From NCBI GenBank assembly GCA_947373225.1, contig CANBWX010000001.1:62001-126000 (forward strand): a stretch of DNA of 64,000 nucleotides. The letters run 5' to 3'. Numbering within the stretch: the stretch's first letter is position 1; each line of letters begins with the position of its first letter. This document shows positions 36,056 to 45,293 of the stretch, one piece after another. The position numbers and the translations under genes are program-made. Under the pieces are notes generated by a model. It did no database searches and was not told the origin of the DNA. It saw only the letters and a program-made list of their open reading frames with translations. This stretch comes from Flavobacteriaceae bacterium (GTDB lineage Bacteria > Bacteroidota > Bacteroidia > Flavobacteriales > Flavobacteriaceae).

Positions 36056-37402
36056 ATGAATAAAAAATTAACAATTTACCTATTATTATTAACGTTTTAC
36101 AACCTCCTATTTTCGCAAATAAAGAAGCCTATTGTAGCTCAAAATCCTGTAAATGGATATACAATAAACATAACAACCAAAAATTTAGCCAAAGAAAAAA
36201 TACTTTTCTATTTTGTATATGGTACCACAAAACAGAATGTCATTGTTGATAGTTTAACTATAAAATCTGATAGTCAAAAGGTGACTTTTAAAATGGATAA
36301 GAAAATTATTGGAGGAATATATTTTCTACAAATAGCCTCTAATCCGAAAACTGTTGAACTGGCAATTGATAATAATACCAAAATTAATTTAGAGCTTGGC
36401 AATAAAAATATAGAAACTATAAAGTGTACACTTTCTAGTGAAAATAAAGATTTTTTGGACTATCAAAACCAACTTAAAATGCTTGATATTCCTCAAAAAA
36501 ATGCTTTAAGAAATTCGTTATTAAAAAAATATCCTAATTCAATTTTGAATTTATATTTTAAAATAGAAAACAAAATTTCCGAAACTCAACCTCAAACTTT
36601 AGACGAAAAAATAAAATTTAGAAATTCATTTTTTAGTTTTATGGATAAAACGGATAAACGGATTTATTTAATCCCAAATATTTACAAATTATTATATAGT
36701 TATGTGAATATTTTACCCATTACTAATGAAAACTACATTCAAAATATAGATTTACTGCTCAACGGAATGGATTGTAAATTGACCACATATCCTGTGTATA
36801 CAAAATGGTTTATATCCAATTTGAATTATTTTGAATCTAAAAATTTAGAAAAGGCATATACTTATTTTTTTAAAAAATACGTTGATGATGTAAAATGTGA
36901 TATTCTGACAAACGTAGAAAAAAATGCAGAAAAAAACAGGTATATCACTTCTACAAAATTGCCAAATGGTTCTGTTATTCCTGATTTTACAATGGTTGAC
37001 AGCGATTTAAAAGAATATAAAATAGCATCCATTTGTCCTCAAAATGAATATACATTTATAGCTTTTTTCAGCCCATCCTGCATACATTGTCAAGAAACAA
37101 TTCCGAAAGTAAAAATATTATTTGACCAATTAATTGCCTTTTATCCAACTCATAAAATTAAAGTTGTTTCTATCCTGAATGATAAAGATGAATCTTTATG
37201 GAGTAAATTTATCGCTGACAACAAATTAGAAAACTGGCTTAATTTAAAAAATACTAATCCCGCTAATAAGTATCAAGAAACCCTAAATGCATATTCAAAC
37301 CCAAATTTCTTTTTGGTAGATACTACTGGAAAAATAATCCTAAAATCATTTAATCCTTTTGCGATAGCAGAAATATTTAAGCAAAACTTGAAGAAAAATT
37401 AA
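36056..37402 (+). CDS. TlpA-like thioredoxin-fold protein with N-terminal DUF4369-like region
   Basis: A 448-residue exported protein (signal MNKKLTIYLLLLTFYNLLFSQ). Residues about 22-120 resemble the beta-rich DUF4369 domain seen in Bacteroidetes redoxins, a helical middle part follows, and residues about 310-448 form a thioredoxin/AhpC-TSA-like domain. The active site FFSPSCIHCQETIPKVK has Cys342 and Cys345, so it is redox-competent. The cis-Pro region is in AYSNPNFFLVDTTGK. It probably reduces or oxidises periplasmic thiols or is part of cytochrome maturation; sequence alone does not decide. It lies 30 bases after L-serine dehydratase. Confidence 0.87.
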   Translation: MNKKLTIYLLLLTFYNLLFSQIKKPIVAQNPVNGYTINITTKNLAKEKILFYFVYGTTKQNVIVDSLTIKSDSQKVTFKMDKKIIGGIYFLQIASNPKTVELAIDNNTKINLELGNKNIETIKCTLSSENKDFLDYQNQLKMLDIPQKNALRNSLLKKYPNSILNLYFKIENKISETQPQTLDEKIKFRNSFFSFMDKTDKRIYLIPNIYKLLYSYVNILPITNENYIQNIDLLLNGMDCKLTTYPVYTKWFISNLNYFESKNLEKAYTYFFKKYVDDVKCDILTNVEKNAEKNRYITSTKLPNGSVIPDFTMVDSDLKEYKIASICPQNEYTFIAFFSPSCIHCQETIPKVKILFDQLIAFYPTHKIKVVSILNDKDESLWSKFIADNKLENWLNLKNTNPANKYQETLNAYSNPNFFLVDTTGKIILKSFNPFAIAEIFKQNLKKN

Positions 37403-37507
37403 TCCGTTTTCTGCATATATTTCGACATAAACAACAAATTAATTCGGTAAATCTATTAAGAAATAAAAAGATAAAAAGTAAAAAACTAATTTTTCAGAAT
37501 TGCAATT

Positions 37508-37544
37508 TTTGAATTTTTTTAAAATGTATAGTTTAGTATCTTTG
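37508..37544 (+). promoter_or_regulatory. Likely promoter of the GH13 phosphorylase gene
   Basis: TATCTTTG (37537-37544) is an exact TAnnTTTG element. TTTG at 37508-37511 lies 25 bases upstream, slightly wide for the family. The ATG at 37648 then has a leader of about 100 bases. I see no recognisable riboswitch in that leader. Confidence 0.5.
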
Positions 37545-37647
37545 AAGCCGATAATAACAAAAAAACAATACCCAAAGACAACAAAATCTTTGAGCAATTA
37601 CAACAAAACATTCTAAAGTTTCAAATCCCTAATTTTTAATAACCGAA

Positions 37648-39402
37648 ATGACAGCATTAAATAATAACAAAAAAAGCACAACAAATAGTAGTAATGGAGT
37701 CATGTTAAATGCTTATCCAGATAGCATTGGAGCTAATTTGAGTGATATCGTAAGCATGCTAAAAATGCCACAGTTCAAAAATACATTTTCACTTTTTTAT
37801 GTTTTACCAACCTTTTTCAACAGCGATTTGGATAGAGGTTTTTCGATTATAAATTATGACATCAATGAAGAATTGGTTTCAAAAGAAGATATAAAAGCTC
37901 TAAATGAATTAAATATTATGTTGAAATTTGACATTGTTTTAAATCATTTATCTGTTGCTTCCCCGCAATTTAAAGATTTAATCAAAAATGGAGAGCAATC
38001 AAAATTTAAAGATTTTTTCATCGATTGGAATGATTTCTGGCAAGGAAATGGAGACCTTAGCGAAGACGGAATTATTGTTCCGAAAAAGGAATTCTTAGAT
38101 AAGCTTTTCATGCGAAAATCAGGACTTCCTATTTTGAAAATTCTATTTCCTGATGGAACAGAAAAACCATATTGGAACACTTTTTATCAAAAAGTCACCT
38201 ATCAAAAAATTTTGGTCGACGATTTAAAATCAATTTCAAATTTGAATGCAGAAAATGCTTTACAAATTTGCGAAAAAGTAAACAAAGCTATTGATGAAAA
38301 TCAGGAATTACAAACTATCGATTTCGGAAATCAATCGGATTTTAAAGAGCAAGTTCTGAAGATTGTAAACAGCAATCGCACCTATTTAGGTCAGATGGAT
38401 GTTAATGCAAAATCGTCTTTGGTTTGGGAATTTTACGAGGATGTATTATCAAAAGTAGGAAGTTATGGTTGTCAAATATTGCGATTAGATGCTTTTGCCT
38501 ATTTACATAAAGAAGTGGGCGAAACTAACTTTTTCAACAAGCCGGGAACTTGGGATTATTTAGAAAGAATAAATCAGATTGCAAAAAAAAATAATTTAGT
38601 ATTACTTCCTGAAATTCATGCTGAGTTTGGGCTGCACTTACACGATGAAGTAGCTAATGAAGGTTATTCTATTTATGATTTTTTCTTGCCGGGTTTAACG
38701 ATTCATGCCATCGAAAAAGGGACAAATAAAGCAATAATGACTTGGGCTAAAGAAATCATTGCCAAAGGATTCAAAACTGTAAATATGCTTGGTTGTCACG
38801 ATGGAATTCCAATTTTGGATTTAAAAGGCAAAGAGGTAAATGGGGTTTACCAAAAAGGGCTTTTAGAAGATGAGGAAATCATAGAAATGATGGATCTTAT
38901 TATAGAACGCGGCGGACAAGTGAAAAATCTATATGGTGCAGACGGTAAAAAAATATCGTATTATCAAGTCAATGCAACTTATTTTAGTGCGTTAGGCGAA
39001 AACGAGCAAAAGCTGCTATTGGCAAGAGCTATTCAAATGTTTATGCCGGGAATTCCTCAAATTTGGTATTTAGATATTTTTGCTGGAGCAAATGATTATG
39101 ATGCTGTTGCCAAAGCAGGAAAAGATGGTCACAAAGAAATTAATAGAAGTACTTTAAGTATAAAAGATATTGAAGATGGGCTGAAAAAAGAAGTAGTTAC
39201 AAAACAATTAGATATTATTCGATTAAGAAATACCTCAAATGCTTTTCTTGGAAATGTTGCTTTTGATGAAACTATCGAGGAAGAAATTAATATTCTTTGG
39301 ACAAATGAGAAAGAATATGCTCATTTAATAGCCAACCTTAAAACCCTAGCTTTTTCGATTCGTTATTCCCAATCAGGGGAAGAAAAAAGCTTCCAATTTT
39401 AA
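37648..39402 (+). CDS. GH13 glycoside phosphorylase, sucrose-phosphorylase-like (GH13_18 type)
   Basis: A 584-residue cytoplasmic enzyme whose layout matches the sucrose phosphorylase subfamily of GH13 rather than hydrolytic amylases. The nucleophile Asp is in ILRLDAFAYLHKEVGETNFF, the acid/base Glu in LLPEIHAEFG and the stabilising Asp in GCHDGIPILD. The phosphorylase-like tail has YYQVNATYFSALGENEQK and MPGIPQIWYLDIFAGANDYD. Sucrose phosphorylases carry the same blocks in the same order. Phosphorolysis yields glucose 1-phosphate; whether the substrate is sucrose, glucosylglycerate or another alpha-glucoside is open. It stands alone with a good promoter, without SusC/SusD or transporter neighbours, and ends at a strong palindromic terminator. 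Confidence 0.85.
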   Translation: MTALNNNKKSTTNSSNGVMLNAYPDSIGANLSDIVSMLKMPQFKNTFSLFYVLPTFFNSDLDRGFSIINYDINEELVSKEDIKALNELNIMLKFDIVLNHLSVASPQFKDLIKNGEQSKFKDFFIDWNDFWQGNGDLSEDGIIVPKKEFLDKLFMRKSGLPILKILFPDGTEKPYWNTFYQKVTYQKILVDDLKSISNLNAENALQICEKVNKAIDENQELQTIDFGNQSDFKEQVLKIVNSNRTYLGQMDVNAKSSLVWEFYEDVLSKVGSYGCQILRLDAFAYLHKEVGETNFFNKPGTWDYLERINQIAKKNNLVLLPEIHAEFGLHLHDEVANEGYSIYDFFLPGLTIHAIEKGTNKAIMTWAKEIIAKGFKTVNMLGCHDGIPILDLKGKEVNGVYQKGLLEDEEIIEMMDLIIERGGQVKNLYGADGKKISYYQVNATYFSALGENEQKLLLARAIQMFMPGIPQIWYLDIFAGANDYDAVAKAGKDGHKEINRSTLSIKDIEDGLKKEVVTKQLDIIRLRNTSNAFLGNVAFDETIEEEINILWTNEKEYAHLIANLKTLAFSIRYSQSGEEKSFQF

Positions 39403-39437
39403 TAGTAGCGTCTTCAAATAAAGACAAAATAGAACAA

Positions 39438-39473
39438 AAAAAAACCATTTTAAATATTTAAAATGGTTTTTTT
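39438..39473. terminator. Bidirectional palindromic terminator between GH13 and kup genes
   Basis: A perfect 36-base palindrome: the arm AAAACCATTTTAAAT (39441-39455) is mirrored by ATTTAAAATGGTTTT (39456-39470), extended by three A:T pairs each side. It has A-runs before and T-runs after, so it should stop transcription from either convergent gene. Confidence 0.85.
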
Positions 39474-39502
39474 GTTTAAATTAATAATAAAAATTACAGT
39501 AC

Positions 39503-41446
39503 TTAAATGGATTGTTTTCTCTCTAATTCTAATTTTGTAATTGGTTGGTAAACAAAAGCAACTTCTTCAATTTCTACATCACTTTTATCTAATCCGTAGG
39601 CTCTTGTATCAGAAAGAGACCAATTTTTCAGCATGTAATACGAATTTAATAAGAATCCTTCTTTTACGGAAAATTCATTTTCGACAGACAAGAATTTTTC
39701 TAAAATAATGAATTTAAAATCAGGTTCCGCATTATATTTAGTAGAACCATCAGGGCGAATGTGCAAATTCAGTTCTTTATTTTTAACTAAATCTTGTACA
39801 ATTTTCTTGAAATATAATTCCACTTTTGGTTGAATTCTGAAACCAATATTTAGAACAATTTTCATTACTTTATCATCCATTAATTCTATAACTTCATAAT
39901 TCAAAGTAAAAGGATCATTGGTTCTATTGATATGGAAAAACCAGTAAACATCCGCTCTTTTCGGTTTTTTTGAAAAAATAGATTTCAATACTTTTTCCTC
40001 GATTTCATAATTTCTATCCGCTTTTGACAAATAAATTAAATGCGTGGCATATTTAGGAATAGTATCATCATGGCTCAACTCGTCAAGTTGTTTTGTATAT
40101 TCAACTAGATTAGTAAACTTCAAGAATTTGTTATTTGTTTTTCTTGCAAAATACCAAACATACATCGTCATAAAAATGAAAAGTTCAAAAAACAAGAACA
40201 TCCATCTTTCTTTAATTTTTATGATATTGGCAACAAAAAAGGCGATTTCAATAACACTAAAAACAGCAATAATAATACCTATCAAAAACCTATTCCATTT
40301 TTTAATATAAATTAAATAATAGTTCAAAAGTACTGTTGTCATCAGCATTGCAATGGTAATTGAGAAACCATATGCCGCCTCCATATTGGATGAATTTTTA
40401 AAATACAAAATCATCAAAATACATCCAAACCAAAGTATCGAATTTATAGATGGTATATATATTTGCCCCTTAAAGTTAGTTGGATTTTTAATTGTTACAC
40501 GAGGCCAAAAATTAAGCGACATTGCTTCATTTATCAAAGTATATGAACCACTTATCAATGCTTGAGAAGCAATAATTGCTGCAAATGTCGAAATAATTAC
40601 TCCCGAAAAAAGAAACCATTGTGGCATAATTGTAAAAAATGGATTTCTATCTCCTAAAAATTTACTTCCTTGAGTCATCAACCAAGATGCTTGACCTAAG
40701 TAATTAACAACCAAGGCTATTTTAACAAAAATCCATGTAATTCGAATGTTCTGTTTTCCACAGTGACCTAGATCCGAATACAAAGCTTCAGCCCCTGTTG
40801 TACATAAAAACACAGCACCAAGTAACCAAAAACCATTAGGATATTCGACTAATAATTCGTAACCCCACATTGGGTTTAATGCACTAATAATCGCTGGATG
40901 TTCCATTATTTGGACTACTCCCAAAACAGTAAGCATCGAGAACCATACTACCATGGCTGGTCCAAAAAAGAAACCTACTTTTTGAGTTCCAAATCGTTGA
41001 AAAAAGAATAAACCACACAAAATAACAATAATAATGGGTAGTGTTGGAATGCCAGGAACTACATCGCCTAAACCTTCTACAGCCGAAGCCACAGAAATAG
41101 GTGGTGTAATAATTCCGTCAGCAAGAAGTGTTGTAGCTCCAAGAATTGTTGGTATTACTAGTTTTCCTTTTCCAAATCTTTTTACTAGGGCGTAAAGTGA
41201 AAAAACACCACCTTCCCCGTGATTATCGGCAGAAAGTGTCAATAAAACATACTTAATTGTTGTCTGGAAAGTAAGTGTCCAAAAAATACAGGAAACTCCT
41301 CCATAAACGAGTAATTTAGTTATTTCCCTATCTTTAATAATAGCTTTCATTACATACAAAGGGCTTGTTCCTATGTCGCCATAGATGATTCCCAAAGCAA
41401 CTAAAAGCGATGCGGCGGTAATTTTTTGAATAGTAGATTTGTTCAT
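39503..41446 (-). CDS. kup: Low-affinity potassium uptake protein Kup
   Basis: A 647-residue inner-membrane K+:H+ symporter of the Kup/HAK/KT family. The N-terminal signature LLVALGIIYGDIGTSPLYVM is diagnostic and about twelve helices follow. Further family blocks are LTLSADNHGEGGVFSLYALV, GIITPPISVASAVEGLG and TGAEALYSDLGHCG. The C-terminal cytoplasmic region (YLSKADRNYEIEEKVLKSIF) is normal. It is the last gene of the potassium block, 102 bases downstream of kdpE, with a 12-base tandem repeat in the gap. Finding Kup next to the Kdp regulators suggests joint control of constitutive and inducible K+ uptake. Confidence 0.97.
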   Translation of the reverse strand: MNKSTIQKITAASLLVALGIIYGDIGTSPLYVMKAIIKDREITKLLVYGGVSCIFWTLTFQTTIKYVLLTLSADNHGEGGVFSLYALVKRFGKGKLVIPTILGATTLLADGIITPPISVASAVEGLGDVVPGIPTLPIIIVILCGLFFFQRFGTQKVGFFFGPAMVVWFSMLTVLGVVQIMEHPAIISALNPMWGYELLVEYPNGFWLLGAVFLCTTGAEALYSDLGHCGKQNIRITWIFVKIALVVNYLGQASWLMTQGSKFLGDRNPFFTIMPQWFLFSGVIISTFAAIIASQALISGSYTLINEAMSLNFWPRVTIKNPTNFKGQIYIPSINSILWFGCILMILYFKNSSNMEAAYGFSITIAMLMTTVLLNYYLIYIKKWNRFLIGIIIAVFSVIEIAFFVANIIKIKERWMFLFFELFIFMTMYVWYFARKTNNKFLKFTNLVEYTKQLDELSHDDTIPKYATHLIYLSKADRNYEIEEKVLKSIFSKKPKRADVYWFFHINRTNDPFTLNYEVIELMDDKVMKIVLNIGFRIQPKVELYFKKIVQDLVKNKELNLHIRPDGSTKYNAEPDFKFIILEKFLSVENEFSVKEGFLLNSYYMLKNWSLSDTRAYGLDKSDVEIEEVAFVYQPITKLELERKQSI

Positions 41447-41470
41447 TTTGAATTGTAATTTTAATTAATT

Positions 41471-41518
41471 TTATTTTGGTTATTATTTTGGTTATTATTT
41501 TGGTTATTATCTTGGTTA
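41471..41518. repeat. Four tandem copies of a 12-base unit upstream of kup
   Basis: Three identical units TTATTTTGGTTA (41471-41506) plus a fourth with one substitution, TTATCTTGGTTA (41507-41518). On the kup strand the unit reads TAACCAAAATAA. It fills almost half of the 102-base gap between kdpE and kup, ending 24 bases before the kup ATG. It may affect kup expression through length variation or as repeated protein sites. Confidence 0.85.
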
Positions 41519-41548
41519 TTATCTAATTTTTATTTCAATTTATGTAAT

Positions 41549-42235
41549 TTAATCCATATTAAATCGGTAACCTATACCTGATTCAGTTATGATATATTTA
41601 GGTCTATTGGGATCTAATTCAATTTTTTTACGCAGCTGAGCCACAAAAACTCGCAAATATTGTGTTTGATCTGAATAATTGTTTCCCCAAACTTCTTTAA
41701 GCAAATACTGATGTGTTAAAACTCTTCCTTCGTTCTTTACTAAAATCAAAAGCAAATTATATTCAGTTGTTGTAAGTTTTACAATCTCATTTTTTTTCTT
41801 GACAATTCTCGAAGTAAAATCGACCGAAATAACACCAAACTCAACTATTGGTTCATTTTCTAATCGAATTAAATTACGCAAAGCAGTTCTAATTCTTGCT
41901 AACAATTCTTGAGTTCTAAATGGTTTAGATAAATAATCATTGGCTCCATTGTCAAGAGCTTTAACAATTTCGGCTTCTGTATTTTTGACGGTCAAAATTA
42001 TAATGGGATTTTTGAACCATTCTCTCAATCTTTTTAAAACTACTTGTCCGTCTTCATCTGGTAAACCCAAATCTAAAATAATTAAATCGGGCTGATTATT
42101 GGCTGCCATCATCAAACCTTCTTTAGCATTTACAGCAAAAATAGTTTTATAATCATTTGAATCTAAAGTAATTTCAAGCAGTTTCCTGATTTGAACTTCA
42201 TCATCTATAATTAATATGGTGGCTTGATTACTCAT
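41549..42235 (-). CDS. kdpE: OmpR-family response regulator KdpE
   Basis: A 228-residue regulator with an N-terminal receiver (ATILIIDDEVQIRKLLEI, phospho-acceptor Asp55 in LIILDLGLPDEDG, Lys in DYLSKPF) and a C-terminal winged helix (LTTTEYNLLLILVKNEGRVL, KYIITESGIGYRFNMD). Such regulators switch on kdpFABC when phosphorylated by a KdpD kinase. It overlaps the preceding histidine kinase gene by eight bases, so the two are translationally coupled. The location in the Kdp block makes the KdpE name firm. Confidence 0.93.
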   Translation of the reverse strand: MSNQATILIIDDEVQIRKLLEITLDSNDYKTIFAVNAKEGLMMAANNQPDLIILDLGLPDEDGQVVLKRLREWFKNPIIILTVKNTEAEIVKALDNGANDYLSKPFRTQELLARIRTALRNLIRLENEPIVEFGVISVDFTSRIVKKKNEIVKLTTTEYNLLLILVKNEGRVLTHQYLLKEVWGNNYSDQTQYLRVFVAQLRKKIELDPNRPKYIITESGIGYRFNMD

Positions 42236-43340
42236 TTGAAATTGCTGCTGTATTCATGATTAATGCTGGAAATCCAATTTTGAAAATACAACCACGTTCT
42301 TCTCCATTTTCTAATGTTATTGTACCATTTTGCGCTTCAACAAATCCTTTAACAATAGATAAACCAAGTCCAGTTCCTCCTGTTTTTGAATTTTGCAATC
42401 TATAAAATTTATCAAAAACCTTATCGATTTCGGCTTCAGGAAAACCATTTCCGTCATCGGAAATTGTTATTATACAAGACATTAATTTATTGGGGTTGTT
42501 TTCAAAATTTACATCAGGAATGTATTCGACTTTTATTTTTATTTTAGCTCCTTTTGGCGTGTATTGTGAAGCATTAAAAATCAAATTATAAATTATTTGT
42601 TCCGTCAACCCATAATCTAGTTTGAAAAGAGGCAAATTATCATTGACATTAACTACAATTTTGTGAAACTGCAAATCTTCTTTTAAATGACCCAGAACGT
42701 TGTATATCAACTCTTTCAAATCACACCAATCCATTTTTGGTTGAATAACTCCAGATTCAAGTCGTGACATATTGAGTAAATTCTCTACTTGATGATTTAA
42801 TCTCAAAGAAGCTTTTTCGATTTCGGAATATAATTTTTGCCTATTTTCGTCAGAAATAATAACAGTTTTACTTTGAATGGTATCTATTGCACCCATGATA
42901 GTAGAAATGGGAGTTCGCAATTCATGAGATAAAGAATCTAATAATGCGTTATAGAGTTTCATGGTGTTTATTCGAATCTCTTTTTTTTGCACAATTCTTT
43001 CTGTTTTTCTAATTTTATAGGACAAAACACCATTTATAAGTGCAATTAGAAAAAACAAAATTAGTAATAAAGAATCTTCGACAGTATTAATATGTATAGT
43101 GTAATAAGGCACTATGAATAAAAAATCAAGAATTAAAGCACTCAAAAAAGCACTTAATAATACAGGGTAAATATCTAAAAATGTTGCTAAAAGGGTTACG
43201 ACAACCATTAATAAATAACCAACAAACTTATAATCAATAAAACTCCTTACAAACAAACACATTGAAGCAACTGCCAATACCGATAGTACTGATATTAGAT
43301 ATTGTTTCTTTTTTTGTATTTGGTCTAGAGAACTCTTCAC
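42228..43340 (-). CDS. Sensor histidine kinase with DUF4118 membrane domain (C-terminal KdpD portion)
   Basis: A 370-residue kinase corresponding to the membrane and catalytic half of KdpD. Four close helices at about 14-108 form the DUF4118 sensor (LISVLSVLAVASMCLFVRSF onward). A HisKA domain follows with His139 in LLDSLSHELRTPIS, then a HATPase with NLIFNASQYTPKGAK, GNGFPEAEIDKVFDKFYRLQ and GGTGLGLSIVKGFVE. It lacks the N-terminal KdpD/UspA module, which is a separate gene at 45294. The start is GTG (43338-43340), with no better in-frame ATG. It overlaps kdpE by eight bases, so it is the probable direct kinase for KdpE. Confidence 0.9.
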   Translation of the reverse strand: MKSSLDQIQKKKQYLISVLSVLAVASMCLFVRSFIDYKFVGYLLMVVVTLLATFLDIYPVLLSAFLSALILDFLFIVPYYTIHINTVEDSLLLILFFLIALINGVLSYKIRKTERIVQKKEIRINTMKLYNALLDSLSHELRTPISTIMGAIDTIQSKTVIISDENRQKLYSEIEKASLRLNHQVENLLNMSRLESGVIQPKMDWCDLKELIYNVLGHLKEDLQFHKIVVNVNDNLPLFKLDYGLTEQIIYNLIFNASQYTPKGAKIKIKVEYIPDVNFENNPNKLMSCIITISDDGNGFPEAEIDKVFDKFYRLQNSKTGGTGLGLSIVKGFVEAQNGTITLENGEERGCIFKIGFPALIMNTAAISNE

Positions 43341-43483
43341 AAATAATTAACGTTTTGACTTTGCAAACTTAAACGATTTGTTATAAGTATTTTATAATTT
43401 ATTGGTATTTTATATAAAGATTTTATAAAGATTTTAAGGGATAAGACAATTATAAAAATATTTTAAAAGTAATTGAAATAAAA

Positions 43484-45208
43484 CTAAACCGCATTTAATT
43501 TGAAATAAAAAGTGCTTCCTAAGCCCAATTCACTTTCTACACCTATATTCCCGTTTTGAGCTTCGATAAATTCCTTACTTATGGCTAATCCTAATCCAGT
43601 TCCTGATTTATGGCTGCCAGGAATTTGAAAATACTTGTCGAAAACTTTAGCTTTATATTGATTGTCAATTCCTTTTCCGGTATCGATTACCTGAAAAACT
43701 ACTTTGTTGTTTTCGGAGTTCAGTTTAACCATAATTTTGCTATTTTCGGAGGAATAAGTGATGGCATTAGTCAAGAAATTAATCAAAACCCAAGCTGTTT
43801 TTTCGTTATCTGCCTTTATATCAGGTATGTTTTCTTCGGTTTCAACGACTAATTCAATTTGTTTTTGCTCTGCTTGCACTTTGACTGCTTCGGTGGCATA
43901 ATGAACAATTTCATAGGGACTGCTTTTATCAATATTCAACTGAATATTTCCGGTTTCTAGTTGGGATAATTCAAGTAATTCTCCAGTAATTTTCAATAAT
44001 CGCTGACTATCTTCCTTGATACTGTCTATTAATTGTTTTTGTTCCTCGTTTATTGAACCTGTTTGGTCTTTTTCAAGTAATTGCAAACTTAGTTTTATGG
44101 ATGAAATTGGGGTTTTTAATTCGTGCGAAACGGTGGCAATAAAATTCGTTTTGGCAAAATCTAATTCTTTAAAAATGGTAATGTTTCGTAAAATAATAAC
44201 ATCACCAATATTAATAGTTTGCTCTTCTCCTGTGGGTTTTATGGTAATATTTACGATTTCTTTTTCAAAATAACTTTCTTTTCCGTCAGCAAAAATTTTC
44301 ATAGGAAGTGAATTTTGGCTTTCATTTTCCAATTCTTTCTCCATCAAGGATTTCATCAAATCATTTGTCAATGCCAATGTTTCGGATAATTGACCAACTA
44401 CATCTTCTGATTTCATTCCGATAATTTTCAATGCTTCATCATTTACAAACAAAATAACCCCTTTATTGTCTAAACCAATAATTGGATCGTGCATGTTATT
44501 GATTAAAGTTTCTAATCGTTTCTTTTCAAAAGACAATTTATACAAATTACTATTGTTGTATTCTTGTAATTTAACGGCCATGGTATTGAAAGAATTTGCT
44601 AAATCTCCAAATTCATTATGATTCATAAAATGCACCCGTTCCGAATAGTTTCCTGCGGCAATTTCCTGAATACTTTCGGTAAGTTCCTTGATAGGATTGG
44701 CAATGTTATTGGGCAAATTCACCAAAAGATTAAATGCAATCAAAAAACAAAGCGTTCCTGTTATAGCAATCCATAAGTTACCCGTTTCGGCAGTTTTATT
44801 GGCAATATCACTTTTGTTTTTTATGGCATTCATATTGAGTTTCATAATCTCAAAAATTTCCTTACGTATTTCATTTTTGGCCACTTCATTTGTACTGTTT
44901 GTTTTCAAAAGAACAAAACTATTCTGCAAATTATGTGTCGCAGTATCTTCCCCCGGCTCCGTAATATTTCCTAATTGATGGTTCAAATTAATTTCAAATG
45001 TTGCCAAAGCCATTTTTCCATTTACACTTATTTCATCCAATGAAAGCAACATATTTCTTGAATATTCTAAGGTTTCATAATTCGCTTTTAGAATGTTTTC
45101 AGTGTCTTTTTTAATAGAAAAAATATAAAAAGCACTTACTAATGCCAGGATTAAAATCATTAAAAATAATAATCCAACACCCAAGTTTAATTTGGTTTTA
45201 ATTTTCAT
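43484..45208 (-). CDS. HAMP-PAS sensor histidine kinase within the Kdp cluster
   Basis: A 574-residue membrane kinase. An N-terminal helix (LGVGLLFLMILILALVSAFY) and a second at about 145-168 bracket a periplasmic helical sensor. A HAMP follows (NIANPIKELTESIQEIAAGN), then a PAS (MHDPIIGLDNKGVILFVND), HisKA with His362 in FIATVSHELKTPIS and HATPase with GKGIDNQYKAKVFDKYFQ and GTGLGLAISKEFIE. The layout is that of envelope-stress-type kinases rather than KdpD, yet it sits between the KdpD N-terminal gene and the DUF4118 kinase. A second input into KdpE or another regulator is possible. Confidence 0.9.
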   Translation of the reverse strand: MKIKTKLNLGVGLLFLMILILALVSAFYIFSIKKDTENILKANYETLEYSRNMLLSLDEISVNGKMALATFEINLNHQLGNITEPGEDTATHNLQNSFVLLKTNSTNEVAKNEIRKEIFEIMKLNMNAIKNKSDIANKTAETGNLWIAITGTLCFLIAFNLLVNLPNNIANPIKELTESIQEIAAGNYSERVHFMNHNEFGDLANSFNTMAVKLQEYNNSNLYKLSFEKKRLETLINNMHDPIIGLDNKGVILFVNDEALKIIGMKSEDVVGQLSETLALTNDLMKSLMEKELENESQNSLPMKIFADGKESYFEKEIVNITIKPTGEEQTINIGDVIILRNITIFKELDFAKTNFIATVSHELKTPISSIKLSLQLLEKDQTGSINEEQKQLIDSIKEDSQRLLKITGELLELSQLETGNIQLNIDKSSPYEIVHYATEAVKVQAEQKQIELVVETEENIPDIKADNEKTAWVLINFLTNAITYSSENSKIMVKLNSENNKVVFQVIDTGKGIDNQYKAKVFDKYFQIPGSHKSGTGLGLAISKEFIEAQNGNIGVESELGLGSTFYFKLNAV

Positions 45209-45293
45209 AAGAAGATAATATTTGATTTTTAAAGGAATAGGATATCGCCATTCTTCATTTCATTTTACGTTTTAGAATCATGGTGATTTCATC

